Shown here piece after piece: positions 1-7,978 of a stretch of 64,000 nucleotides of DNA (positions are counted from its first letter, which is position 1; each line of letters opens with the position of its first letter). Origin of the DNA: Lederbergia galactosidilytica. Its GTDB lineage: Bacteria; Bacillota; Bacilli; Bacillales; Bacillaceae_C. The stretch lies in contig NZ_JAGGKH010000004.1 in assembly GCF_017873565.1 (NCBI RefSeq), positions 1-64,000 on the forward strand, written 5' to 3'. The position numbers were made by a program, and so were the translations under genes. The notes beneath the pieces were generated by a model. That model was given only the letters and a program-made list of their open reading frames with translations. It ran no database searches and was not told the origin of the DNA.

Positions 1-505
1 TTTAATTTCGGGGTCATGATCATGACACCCTGTACTATACCAAGAGGGCTCTTTTTTGTTCAATCCTCAAATTTCTTCATTACAGGAATGCTCCTCGTAC
101 TAGAAATTTAATAAGTCCAAATTGCTGACGATAATTAAGTCATGCTTTATTATCTGAAAACGAATTTGACGGAAAATTACGATATTTAAATTTCCTAAAA
201 GAGTCGCTATACCCTTAATTCCCTTTTGCAACAATTTCTGGTAAGAATATTACGCTTGTAGTAAAAAATAATTTTATGGAGTAGAAATCTTGCCCAATCA
301 TCCCTCGCGAGAGAGACTAGCTGAGCAAGAAGCAATCACTTTTACGTTTATAGAAGATCAACATCCTCCTTTTAGTTTAGCTTCTATTAGTTCAAATTGG
401 GCAGGAATATCAATCCTTGGTTGCACTTGAGAAAAGGAGAAGGAACATCATTAACATTATACTTAGATAGATGCCCATATCTCCTATTTATACAATAATG
501 CTTCG
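1..505. other. Left-edge region, mostly non-coding
   Basis: This is the sequence downstream of the sialidase stop codon up to the window edge. It is AT-rich and holds no long reading frame. The only coding-like stretch is a 46-codon frame described separately at 290-430. No clear U-tailed terminator hairpin for the sialidase operon was found. The region may continue into a gene outside the window. Confidence 0.4.
290..430 (+). CDS. Possible small protein or gene remnant (46 aa)
   Basis: This is a short plus-strand frame with a TTG start at 290. A GGAG-like ribosome binding site lies about 8 bases upstream, and the stop is TGA at 428-430. The predicted peptide starts with charged residues (HPSRERLAEQEA) and ends with a more hydrophobic segment containing NWAGISILGC. 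The composition looks protein-like, but no family was recognised. It could be a real small protein, the surviving tail of a decayed gene, or chance. It runs opposite to the neighbouring sialidase gene. Confidence 0.25.
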   Translation: MPNHPSRERLAEQEAITFTFIEDQHPPFSLASISSNWAGISILGCT

Positions 506-1846
506 TTATGACTTCAACCACTCTAACGAAAAGGAAGCAAACTGGATATCCATTTTATTCCAGTCATTATGATCATGAATGCGTTCATAGAGAACACCGA
601 TTTCTCCATTTTTCATCACCGTTAAACATGAATAACCATAATAACCATCCTCAATCACCTTGCTGTATGGCCATGTCTTTCCGCCGTCTTCACTTAAGCG
701 AATCGTGCCTGTAATTCTTTTCTCCTCATTAGCAGGATTTGAAAATAAAACACGCGTTTTGCCATCGCCAAGATCTGGATAGAGAATGACACTTGATTGG
801 CAAATCGGGTCAAGCAGTGATTCATCAAATTGAACTTCTCCCCAGGTTTCTCCACCATCTGTACTTGATGTGACAGCTGTCCTTTGTCTTCCATAATGAT
901 TCCGTAAGTAATATTTCAACTCACCAGTCGGTAGTTCAAGCACTTGTGATTCCGTTAAAAATTGCTTTTCTTCTGAAATTGTTTCTGCTGTCAGTTTCTC
1001 TCCATCTAGTACTCGACCATCATTTGGTGATTCTCCCCGCTGCCATGTAGCACCATGATCATCACTATAAATACAAGCACAAGACAAACAGCCAGTTTCA
1101 TTAGAAAAATAAATCGGAAAAATTAAACGGCCCTTTTTATCCCCATGTTTTATTTGAATACCAAATCCAGGCCCTGAGCCGATAAATCGCATCCATTCTT
1201 CTTTTACCATAAGATTGAGTTCCCTTGGTTTTGACCATGTTAAACCATCATTATCACTTTGAATAATATGCAAAAAAGAAGTTCTTTCTTCTAGCAAACT
1301 CTCATTTAAATCAATCCCCTGTTTTAAATAAATATTCCCTTTTCTTTCCTTCCCTTTGAATACTTCGCCATCTTCATCAACTGAGTAATCAGTTTCCTGT
1401 CCATCTTCATCTAGAACCCTACCATCTGTTTCCAATAGAAATAACTTTCCTTCATGATCATATAGTTTTTTACGTCCCTTAATATCAAATCCAACTCCAG
1501 GAACACTATTCCATAAGCCAATCCCACCAGGTGTATGACAATAGATCATAAATATCGATCCTGTTTCCTCATCCTGTAGTAACGATGTATCAATCGCTGC
1601 TGCTCCATCTAGGCCCTCGCCCGCAAAAGCTACTAAATTTTGCACAGGTTCCCATGACTCACCATGATCTTCACTACGCCTTATAGTCGCAACAATTTTA
1701 TTAGGATTATCCCTTTGATCTACGATTCTTGCATCAATACCAGCAATTACCGTTCCCTCTTTCGTTGTGATCATAGATGGAATTCGATAAGCTTTTGAAC
1801 CAGCCAAATCCGGATAAAAAACCGCTTGTTTATGAATATTTGTCAT
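506..1846 (-). CDS. Sialidase (exo-alpha-sialidase, BNR/Asp-box family), no signal peptide
   Basis: This 446-residue protein should fold as a six-bladed sialidase propeller releasing terminal sialic acids. The arginine-containing YRIP motif is near residue 20. Five Asp-box repeats are visible: SEDHGESW, SDNDGLTW, SDDHGATW, STDGGETW and SEDGGKTW. A C-terminal segment with GYSC and GVLYE is placed like the catalytic Tyr and Glu. An acidic insertion around residues 130-175 (VLDEDGQE, VDEDGEVF) is also known from some bacterial sialidases. The N-terminus has no signal peptide or anchor, so the enzyme is probably cytoplasmic and would act on imported sialosides. The ATG follows GGGGGTATAAAC and lies 2 bases after the lyase stop, so the genes are co-transcribed. 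Confidence 0.85.
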   Translation of the reverse strand: MTNIHKQAVFYPDLAGSKAYRIPSMITTKEGTVIAGIDARIVDQRDNPNKIVATIRRSEDHGESWEPVQNLVAFAGEGLDGAAAIDTSLLQDEETGSIFMIYCHTPGGIGLWNSVPGVGFDIKGRKKLYDHEGKLFLLETDGRVLDEDGQETDYSVDEDGEVFKGKERKGNIYLKQGIDLNESLLEERTSFLHIIQSDNDGLTWSKPRELNLMVKEEWMRFIGSGPGFGIQIKHGDKKGRLIFPIYFSNETGCLSCACIYSDDHGATWQRGESPNDGRVLDGEKLTAETISEEKQFLTESQVLELPTGELKYYLRNHYGRQRTAVTSSTDGGETWGEVQFDESLLDPICQSSVILYPDLGDGKTRVLFSNPANEEKRITGTIRLSEDGGKTWPYSKVIEDGYYGYSCLTVMKNGEIGVLYERIHDHNDWNKMDIQFASFSLEWLKS

Positions 1847-1848
1847 GT

Positions 1849-2784
1849 TTATACCCCCAACTCATCACTTTTCTCGGTCAAAACCTGAATCAATTCCTCA
1901 ATTTCAAGATTAAGGGCCTTTAGCTCGCTCCAATTCTCCTCTTTAACTGATAGAAGTGGTAAGCGAGGAGAACCCGTTTCAATACCTCTTAAACTTAAAA
2001 TGGCCTTACAGGCACCATACAAGGAAGGAAATGTTAATAGTCTCGTTATAAAACGGTTAATATTTGATTGAATAAATTGCGCTTTTTCAATTTCACCTGC
2101 AATAAAACATTTATCCAATTCACAATACAATTCAGGCATTATTCCATAAGTCCCACCAATTCCACCATCTGCTCCCATGATTCTACCACCTAAAAATTGC
2201 TCATCCGGACCGTTAAATACTAAAAATTCCTTACCAGCATTTGCTTTTAACTGCTGCAGCTCATAAACACTCTCGGCTGACATCTTAATCCCAATAACTT
2301 TTTCTTGAACTACCATTTTTCTATACAGCGTTGGACTTAAGTCAAATCCTGTTGTTTGCGGTATATGATAAATAATAAATGGTAATGATGTAGCATTAAT
2401 CATTGCCTGCCAATGACTTTCAACTGATTCTTCTGGCAATCGATAATAGATGGATGGAACTGAAGAAATCGCTGCTACACCGCATTTTTCCGCATGTTGA
2501 GCCAATTCAACACTTTCCTTGGTCGAGTTTGCCCCTACATGAGCGATAATAGTCAACTGATCCCCAACTGCTTTCACAACTGCCTCTAACACTTTTTTAC
2601 GTTCGGCTACTGTTTGCAAAATACCTTCTCCTGAGCTTCCTCCTACATATAACCCCTTAATACCAGAACCAACATAATACTGGGCTAATTCAGCAACTCT
2701 TTTCTCACTTACTTCTCCAGCCTCATCATAAGCCGAATACATGGCCACAAAAACACCCTTAAACTGTTCAATATTCCATACCAT
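1849..2784 (-). CDS. nanA: N-acetylneuraminate lyase-like protein (DHDPS/NAL family)
   Basis: This is a class I TIM-barrel aldolase of the dihydrodipicolinate synthase/N-acetylneuraminate lyase family. The substrate loop is GGSSGEG, the catalytic tyrosine is in IIYHIPQTTG, and the Schiff-base lysine is in VIGIKMS. Coupling to a sialidase makes cleavage of sialic acid to N-acetylmannosamine plus pyruvate the best guess; other 2-keto acid aldolases share the fold. I chose ATG at 2784. An in-frame ATG at 2796 would add four residues and has a GAGAAAAGAG sequence before it, so either is possible. The gene leads the lyase-sialidase operon. No epimerase or committed NanK is adjacent; a ROK kinase lies at 25.5 kb. 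Confidence 0.78.
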   Translation of the reverse strand: MVWNIEQFKGVFVAMYSAYDEAGEVSEKRVAELAQYYVGSGIKGLYVGGSSGEGILQTVAERKKVLEAVVKAVGDQLTIIAHVGANSTKESVELAQHAEKCGVAAISSVPSIYYRLPEESVESHWQAMINATSLPFIIYHIPQTTGFDLSPTLYRKMVVQEKVIGIKMSAESVYELQQLKANAGKEFLVFNGPDEQFLGGRIMGADGGIGGTYGIMPELYCELDKCFIAGEIEKAQFIQSNINRFITRLLTFPSLYGACKAILSLRGIETGSPRLPLLSVKEENWSELKALNLEIEELIQVLTEKSDELGV

Positions 2785-2825
2785 AATTAAATTCATCTCT
2801 TTTCTCTATCATTGATGTTATAATA

Positions 2826-2867
2826 TGGTAGGACCACATAAATAAAATAAGTAGTATGGTCTTACCA
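2826..2867. promoter_or_regulatory. Two TGGT-N3-ACCA operators upstream of nanA (GntR/FadR type)
   Basis: Two palindromes with the same arms lie 31 bp apart, about three helical turns: TGGT-AGG-ACCA at 2826-2836 and TGGT-CTT-ACCA at 2857-2867. This layout is typical of FadR-subfamily GntR repressors. Two such regulators are encoded divergently next door. The sites fall between the candidate promoter and the nanA start, where a bound repressor would block transcription. Confidence 0.7.
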
Positions 2868-2882
2868 ATTAATGTTAACTTA

Positions 2883-2911
2883 ACGCTAAACGCTTTCATT
2901 TGGATTGTCAA
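2883..2911 (-). promoter_or_regulatory. Candidate nanA promoter with overlapping cre-like site
   Basis: On the minus strand a TTGACA (2911-2906) is followed after 17 bp by a weak -10 (TAGCGT, 2888-2883). Overlapping it at 2898-2885 is TGAAAGCGTTTAGC, which matches the CcpA cre consensus TGWAANCGNTNWCA at 12 of 14 positions. CcpA binding here would repress the sialidase-lyase operon when preferred sugars are present. The -10 is poor, so the start point is uncertain. Confidence 0.5.
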
Positions 2912-3006
2912 GAACATTTCGTTAAATTTTTCTATTTTCTTTAAAAAGGTCAATTGCCTTTCATTTTACTACGGATAGAGTTTATTATTTTATTATAAAG
3001 CCTTTT

Positions 3007-3018
3007 CGCATCGATGCG
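3007..3018. promoter_or_regulatory. 12-bp perfect palindrome upstream of the first GntR gene
   Basis: CGCATCGATGCG is a perfect palindrome flanked by TTTT and GAAAA, about 80 bp upstream of the first GntR start. It may be an operator. It is unlike the TGGT-N3-ACCA sites nearby, so another regulator would be involved. Confidence 0.3.
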
Positions 3019-3094
3019 GAAAAATAGCACGACTATCCAACATTGCTAAACTCTCAGATATAAATCTAAAAAATATATTGTGAGGAAGAGAAAA

Positions 3095-3793
3095 ATGAGA
3101 AAACGTAAACCAACATTATCAGAAATTGTGATTGAACGAATTAAGACCCATATCGCGGAACATCAATATCAATCAGGTGATCAGCTCCCCTCTGAAAAGG
3201 AAATGATTCAAATGCTTGGCGTAAGTAGAACGGCCGTTAGGGAGGCCTTAAAATCTCTTCAATCGCAAGGTATTATTGAAATAAGACCTGGAGTTGGCCT
3301 TTTTGTAACAGAGGTTCATCTGCAAAACTATTTAAAAAATATCTCACCGTTTCTTACCATCGACAAAACAAAATTCAAAGAGTTAATTGATGCACGTATT
3401 GTCCTTGAACTCGGTGCAATCGAGCTTGCAATCCAACATCACCAAACAGATTTGATAGCGCAAATGGAAAAATGGAATGATTTAATATTGACGAAGGCCC
3501 AAAATGGAGAAAGACCAAAAGAGGAAGATCGGCTATTTCATAAAGCTTTATTTGATGCGACCGGAAATGACACCTATATTCAGCTTTCCTACATTGTTAA
3601 TGAGTACTTTCAAGCGAATCAATTAGAAGAAGTTGTCGATCTCGAAGAATATCAAATATCTTATAAAGAGCATAAAAAGGTTATAGAAAAAATACAAAAA
3701 AAAGAGATAGAAGCTGCTAAACAAGCAATGAGAAGGCATTTGAGTCATCTTTACGACTCGTTGAGTGAAGGGAGCAACAGTAAAGATTTATAA
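3095..3793 (+). CDS. GntR-family transcriptional regulator, FadR subfamily (FCD domain)
   Basis: This is a 232-residue regulator with an N-terminal winged helix (about residues 8-75, with GDQLPSEKEM and SRTAVREALKSL) and a C-terminal helical FCD ligand-binding domain. FCD-type metal/ligand residues are suggested by a D near DARIVLELGAIE and by H in FHKALF and EHKKV. I chose the ATG at 3095 because GAGGAAGAG sits directly upstream. The GTG at 3080 would place that site inside the gene. It is divergent from the sialidase-lyase operon, so control of that operon is the natural inference. Its relation to the second GntR gene, which lies 160 bp downstream on the same strand, is unclear. Confidence 0.85.
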   Translation: MRKRKPTLSEIVIERIKTHIAEHQYQSGDQLPSEKEMIQMLGVSRTAVREALKSLQSQGIIEIRPGVGLFVTEVHLQNYLKNISPFLTIDKTKFKELIDARIVLELGAIELAIQHHQTDLIAQMEKWNDLILTKAQNGERPKEEDRLFHKALFDATGNDTYIQLSYIVNEYFQANQLEEVVDLEEYQISYKEHKKVIEKIQKKEIEAAKQAMRRHLSHLYDSLSEGSNSKDL

Positions 3794-3846
3794 CAAGACA
3801 AACACCTTTAATATGGTATCTTTTTACTTTAATAGTTTCTTCTTGG

Positions 3847-3879
3847 TATAATATGAAAGGAGATCATATGGTATTACCA
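3847..3879 (+). promoter_or_regulatory. Promoter (-10 TATAAT) and third TGGT-N3-ACCA operator before the second GntR gene
   Basis: A perfect TATAAT lies at 3847-3852, with a weak -35 (TTACTT) 17 bp upstream. The palindrome TGGT-ATT-ACCA at 3869-3879, inside a longer near-symmetric ATATGGT...ACCAGAT, falls just after the expected start point. It has the same arms as the two sites before nanA. This suggests that the second regulator is autoregulated, or controlled by its neighbour, through the same operator. Confidence 0.6.
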
Positions 3880-3953
3880 GATATTCTCTTTTTTCTATCA
3901 AAATTTATCCAAGATTTTGTTTGATTAATTAATTCTAGTAGGCGGGGATATCA

Positions 3954-4625
3954 ATGAAACCAATTCAGGAGAATGAACGCTTTACTTTAAGTAAAATTAT
4001 TAGTGATGATTTAAAGGAATATATTCTTAAAAATAAATTAACAACAGGGGATCGTCTGCCATCTGAAAGGGAACTCTCCACGAAGATGGAGGTTAGTAGA
4101 GTCATTATTAGGGAAGCATTAAGATCTTTGGAAGCAACCGGGATCATTACAATTAGACAGGGGGAAGGTGCCTTTGTTAATACAGATGATCCCCAGTTAA
4201 TTTTCCAACACCTCTTTCATTTTTGGAAAATAAATAATGATAAAACGGGAGAGCTGCTCGAACTTCGTCTCCTATTAGAAAAAGCAGCCATTGAACAGAT
4301 TTCTCAACAGCCTAATCCCGAGCAAATTGAGCAATTGGAAAAGCTTGTACGAAAAATGAAACTAACGGATGATCCCGTGGAATTTCAACAATATGATGCC
4401 GCCTTCCACACTGGGTTAATGGAGGCCACGCAAAACAGTTTATTCATTCAACTAGCGGATACGATCGTGCACTATTTTGCTGAATTACCTGCTATTCACT
4501 TTACGCAGGAAGAAAAATCTGTCACTGTAAATGAGCATAATATGATTTTACAAGCCATCAAGAAAGGTCACAGCGATCAAGCCATAGCGGTACTTGAAGC
4601 TCATCTACAGCGACCGAAAAAGTAA
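3954..4625 (+). CDS. GntR-family transcriptional regulator, FadR subfamily (FCD domain), second copy
   Basis: This 223-residue regulator is a paralog of the gene just upstream. The winged helix spans about residues 10-80 (TTGDRLPSERELS, SRVIIREALRSLEATG) and the FCD domain about 90-220, with D and H in YDAAFHTGLMEA and an H in NEHNMIL. The ATG at 3954 follows AGGCGGGGAT. The protein ends a little early after AVLEAHLQRPKK, where FCD proteins often carry one more helix turn. Two different FadR-type regulators beside one two-gene catabolic operon is unusual. They may sense different ligands, or one may control genes outside this view. Confidence 0.84.
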   Translation: MKPIQENERFTLSKIISDDLKEYILKNKLTTGDRLPSERELSTKMEVSRVIIREALRSLEATGIITIRQGEGAFVNTDDPQLIFQHLFHFWKINNDKTGELLELRLLLEKAAIEQISQQPNPEQIEQLEKLVRKMKLTDDPVEFQQYDAAFHTGLMEATQNSLFIQLADTIVHYFAELPAIHFTQEEKSVTVNEHNMILQAIKKGHSDQAIAVLEAHLQRPKK

Positions 4626-4627
4626 AC

Positions 4628-4665
4628 TATCCTAGGGGGAAATATTCTCTCTTTTCCCACTAGGG
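4628..4665 (+). terminator. Likely terminator after the GntR genes
   Basis: The stem CTAGGGGGAAA pairs with TTTTCCCACTAG, with one mismatch. A T-rich tract follows but is short (GTTCTTTG). It sits directly after the stop codon of the second GntR gene. Confidence 0.4.
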
Positions 4666-4697
4666 TTCTTTGCGTAATTGAGGGGCAACAGTATCTG

Positions 4698-4988
4698 TCA
4701 TGAGGTTGCTTTACTCTTCAAACGCTTTATGATGAGAATTGCAATTAAAAAGCAAAACAAAAGTGTTAGGATTAGCGCTCCCAATGGAACAAAATAACCA
4801 TTGGCTTCACTGATCGCTGTAAATAAATTTATACTTCGCTCTTTCGTATACAAAGTGAGAACAGGGCCAATAAGACCAAATTCACTCACATCAAAAGATG
4901 AAACAGGTTGGCTTGGCTTTCGTGGAACTAGGATATTTAGATAGAAAATGAACATTGTGAGAAAGCCAACCATCAACCTCCTATTCAC
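4698..4988 (-). CDS. Small membrane protein of unknown function (96 aa)
   Basis: This is a short protein with two predicted membrane segments. One is N-terminal (MVGFLTMFIFYLNILV, about residues 6-22) and one C-terminal (YFVPLGALILTLLFCFLIAILII, about 65-88), ending in a basic tail. Between them lies a polar loop of about 40 residues. The start is GTG at 4988, preceded by AGGGGGTG at good spacing. No family was recognised. It stands alone between the GntR pair and the phosphate transporter, separated from the latter by that gene's terminator. Confidence 0.55.
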   Translation of the reverse strand: MNRRLMVGFLTMFIFYLNILVPRKPSQPVSSFDVSEFGLIGPVLTLYTKERSINLFTAISEANGYFVPLGALILTLLFCFLIAILIIKRLKSKATS

Positions 4989-5084
4989 TTCAAAGCACCC
5001 CCTATAAGTAAATCACGGATACAGGTATTGACAATAAAATCACAATAGTTAATATATTTACCATAACAAATCAATATTCATAAT

Positions 5085-5116
5085 AAAAGCCCCCTTTCAC
5101 TGAAAGGGAGCTTTTA
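5085..5116 (-). terminator. Terminator of the Na/Pi cotransporter gene
   Basis: This is a strong hairpin. On the minus strand, AAAAGCTCCCTTTC pairs with GAAAGGGGGCTTTT with one mismatch, followed by a T-rich run. It begins 7 bases after the stop codon of the transporter gene. Confidence 0.85.
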
Positions 5117-5123
5117 TCAAGGA

Positions 5124-6749
5124 TTATTCTTCTTCTCCAATGACCCCGTCTGCGATATTCACAGCATGATCACCGATTCTCTCTAGGTTACTTACAATAT
5201 CGACATAAACGATCCCAGCTGTTCCTGTACATTGATTTTCATTTAGTCGACGAATATGTTGCTTACGAAGATCTCTCTCCATTTTATCAATTTGAATTTC
5301 TTTCTTTAATACTGCTCTTGCTTGCTCAATATCATCATTTTCTAATGCATGAATAGCTTGCTGTAATGTCGAGACCGTCAACTCAAACATTTCTTCTAAA
5401 TCTTTTAAGGCTGATTCTGAAAACTTTACCTTATTATGGATTTGGTTATCAACTAATTCCATTATATTTTCAATATGGTCCCCTATTCTTTCAAGGTTAA
5501 TCACTGTATCCATTAAAACATGATGTGTCTTTAAATTTTGATCTGACAAAGAATGGTAGGAAACTTGCATTAAATATTCGGTAATTGTCTTGTCTAAATT
5601 ATTTAAAGCATCCTCGATTTGAGGTAATAGTTCGCGTTGCTTTTTTCCGTGTTCTCTAAAGTAATTGCCGACTTCTGTCATCCCTTGTTCTACCAACTCT
5701 GCCATCCGCAATACTTCTTTTTTCCCTTGACCTAAAGCAACTGATGGAGATTGGCGAATAAATTGCTCGCCTAAATGAATCGCTTTATGCTCAATTCTTT
5801 GATCTTCACCTGGAACAAGCTTTGTCACAAGCCAAGCAAGACCGGCGATAAATGGAAATTGAATGATTGTATTCGTCACATTAAAGGTTCCATGAGCAAA
5901 AGCAATTGTCATTTTATTATTTAAATCTAGGGAACTTTGGAAAAACTCAATTAAATGTGTAAATGGTCCAAGGAATATTAAGACTAATATTGTACCGATC
6001 AGATTAAAAAGAACATGAGTTAAGGCCGCTCTTCTAGCTGAAATAGAAGCACCAATGGCTGCTAAAACAGCCGTAATCGTCGTACCAATATTATCTCCAA
6101 ATAAAATCGGTAAGGCCGTTTGTAAGTTAATGACATCTTGATCAAATAATGCTTGTAAAAGCGCAACAGAAGCTGACGAACTTTGAACAATCATCGTGAA
6201 AAGAGCCCCGGCTCCCACTCCAAAAATTGGATTTTCTCCTAAATTAACCATTAAATCGATGAAAGTTTGTGCCTCTCGGAGCGGCTTCATCGCATCTCCC
6301 ATTAAATTTAGGCCAAAAAACAAAGCACCAAAGCCGAAAAATACCTGTCCAAAGTTATTTATTTTATGATTTTTAAAGAAGAAAATTAAAAAGGCACCTA
6401 AGGCAAGAATCGGTAATGCATATGAGCCTATATCGATACCGATAATGAAGGCCGTAACGGTTGTACCAATATTCGCCCCCATTATTACCCCAATGGCTTG
6501 TCTCAAGGTCATGAATCCGGCTGTTACAAGTCCAACCGTCAATACGGTCGTTCCTGAACTTGATTGAATTAAGACTGTCACAACCATCCCTGTTAAAACA
6601 CCCATAATAGGCTTGGTTGTAAATCGATCAAGTAAATCTCTTAATCCATCACCTGCAACTTTTTGAAGACCATCACCCATGGAATTAATTCCATAAAGAA
6701 AGATCCCTAGCCCCCCGAAAAATGTAAAAAGCAATGTTTGCAAGTCCAT
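5124..6749 (-). CDS. Na/Pi cotransporter family protein with C-terminal PhoU-like domain
   Basis: This 541-residue membrane protein is of the NptA/YjbB type (PF02690). Two inverted Na/Pi repeats carry the characteristic QSSS motifs, IQSSSGTTV near residue 62 and VQSSSASVALLQ near 190. Eight or more hydrophobic helices lie in residues 1-310. A helical PhoU-like region occupies about 335-535, with the repeated NLERIGDHIENI and NLERIGDHAVNI signatures. It should move phosphate with sodium, although bacterial members may act in export. The ATG at 6749 is followed directly by the first helix. It is a single-gene unit with its own terminator and a Pho-box-like upstream region. Confidence 0.9.
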   Translation of the reverse strand: MDLQTLLFTFFGGLGIFLYGINSMGDGLQKVAGDGLRDLLDRFTTKPIMGVLTGMVVTVLIQSSSGTTVLTVGLVTAGFMTLRQAIGVIMGANIGTTVTAFIIGIDIGSYALPILALGAFLIFFFKNHKINNFGQVFFGFGALFFGLNLMGDAMKPLREAQTFIDLMVNLGENPIFGVGAGALFTMIVQSSSASVALLQALFDQDVINLQTALPILFGDNIGTTITAVLAAIGASISARRAALTHVLFNLIGTILVLIFLGPFTHLIEFFQSSLDLNNKMTIAFAHGTFNVTNTIIQFPFIAGLAWLVTKLVPGEDQRIEHKAIHLGEQFIRQSPSVALGQGKKEVLRMAELVEQGMTEVGNYFREHGKKQRELLPQIEDALNNLDKTITEYLMQVSYHSLSDQNLKTHHVLMDTVINLERIGDHIENIMELVDNQIHNKVKFSESALKDLEEMFELTVSTLQQAIHALENDDIEQARAVLKKEIQIDKMERDLRKQHIRRLNENQCTGTAGIVYVDIVSNLERIGDHAVNIADGVIGEEE

Positions 6750-6839
6750 GTCTTCTCCCCTATTTTAAGTAGTTTATTCGACATTGTTCGTTCCTTCCTC
6801 ATCTTAATGAAGAACGTGGGAAAAGTAAATATGAAGAAA

Positions 6840-6856
6840 TGTAAAGATTGTGTAAA
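6840..6856 (-). promoter_or_regulatory. Pho-box-like direct repeats upstream of the phosphate transporter
   Basis: On the minus strand, two TTTACA hexamers (6856-6851 and 6845-6840) are separated by 5 bp. A weaker TCATAT continues in the same 11-bp phase. PhoP boxes in Bacillus are TT(A/C/T)ACA-like repeats with 5-bp spacers, so phosphate-starvation control by PhoPR is likely. Only two repeats are good. Confidence 0.5.
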
Positions 6857-6959
6857 GATATTCGTGCAATCGCTTAACATTTAGTATTGAGTGCAATTAT
6901 TGGACGAAAATTTTCTTTCACATTATTCTTTACTTAATCTAATTTAGGAGGAGAAGCGT

Positions 6960-7967
6960 ATGGACCAAATAAAATACTTTCAAGGCATTCCTTTATCTGT
7001 TTTGGATCTTGCTCCCATTACGGAAGGTAGTAATGCGACGCAATCTTTCAAAAATAGCGTTCAGCTAGCCCAACTTACGGAGAAATTAGGTTTCAACCGT
7101 TATTGGTTAGCAGAACATCATAATATGCCTGGCATTGCAAGCTCTGCTACCTCTGTTCTCATTGGACATATTGCTAGTGCAACCAAGAAAATCCGTGTTG
7201 GTGCTGGGGGAATTATGTTACCAAACCATGCGACTTTGGTTATTGCAGAGCAATTTGGTACTTTGGAATCTTTATACCCCGGGCGCATCGATTTAGGGCT
7301 TGGACGCGCCCCTGGAAGTGATCAGGCAACAGCTTACGCTTTAAGAAGAACTCTACAAAGAGGCGCGGAGGAATTTCCCTTGCAAGTTGAAGAATTGGAA
7401 GAATACTTTGCAGGTAGTGCTCGGGTCCGTGCAATTCCTGGAGAAGGATTAAATATTCCTATTTGGTTACTAGGCTCAAGTGGATTTAGTGCTCGTCTTG
7501 CCGCAGACAAAGGGTTACCCTTTTCCTATGCAAGTCACTTTTCCCCAGACTTTACTTTGCCTGCTATAGAGATCTACCGAGAAAACTTTCAACCATCAGA
7601 AGTGTTGGAGCAACCATATGTTATGCTCGGAGTTAATATCATTGCGGCAGATACAGATGAAAGAGCAAAGTGGCTATCAACATCCCAACAGCAGCAATTT
7701 TTAAGCCTAGCTAGAAATGCGCCAACTCCTTTAAAGCCACCGATTAAAAATATGGAGGAAATTTGGTCACCTATCGAAAAAGCACATATTGAAAAAACCC
7801 TTGATTCCCGTTCTACAATTGTCGGCAGCCCGGAAACAGTACACCGAAAATTATCAAAGTTTATAGAGGAAACAAAAGCCGACGAAATTATTATCAACTC
7901 ACAAATCTTTGATCAAGAAGCACGCCTAAGCTCATATAAAATTATTGCAGACATGATGGTTCAATAG
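6960..7967 (+). CDS. LLM-class flavin-dependent oxidoreductase (luciferase-like)
   Basis: This 335-residue protein belongs to the bacterial luciferase-like monooxygenase superfamily, single-component MsnO8-like branch. Family landmarks are SVLDLAPI near the N-terminus, [18 protein letters not shown] around residues 48-66, [15 protein letters not shown], and [12 protein letters not shown]. It would use reduced FMN and oxygen on an unknown substrate. The ATG at 6960 is preceded by AGGAGGAG. It lies 11 bases before the PAP2 phosphatase gene and is probably co-transcribed with it. Nothing nearby identifies the substrate. Confidence 0.82.
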   Translation: MDQIKYFQGIPLSVLDLAPITEGSNATQSFKNSVQLAQLTEKLGFNRYWLAEHHNMPGIASSATSVLIGHIASATKKIRVGAGGIMLPNHATLVIAEQFGTLESLYPGRIDLGLGRAPGSDQATAYALRRTLQRGAEEFPLQVEELEEYFAGSARVRAIPGEGLNIPIWLLGSSGFSARLAADKGLPFSYASHFSPDFTLPAIEIYRENFQPSEVLEQPYVMLGVNIIAADTDERAKWLSTSQQQQFLSLARNAPTPLKPPIKNMEEIWSPIEKAHIEKTLDSRSTIVGSPETVHRKLSKFIEETKADEIIINSQIFDQEARLSSYKIIADMMVQ

Positions 7968-7978
7968 GGGGATTGGAT

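Noticed and set aside
2768-2953. 61-residue minus-strand frame before nanA
   Set aside because: It overlaps the operators, promoter and the start of nanA; no ribosome site.
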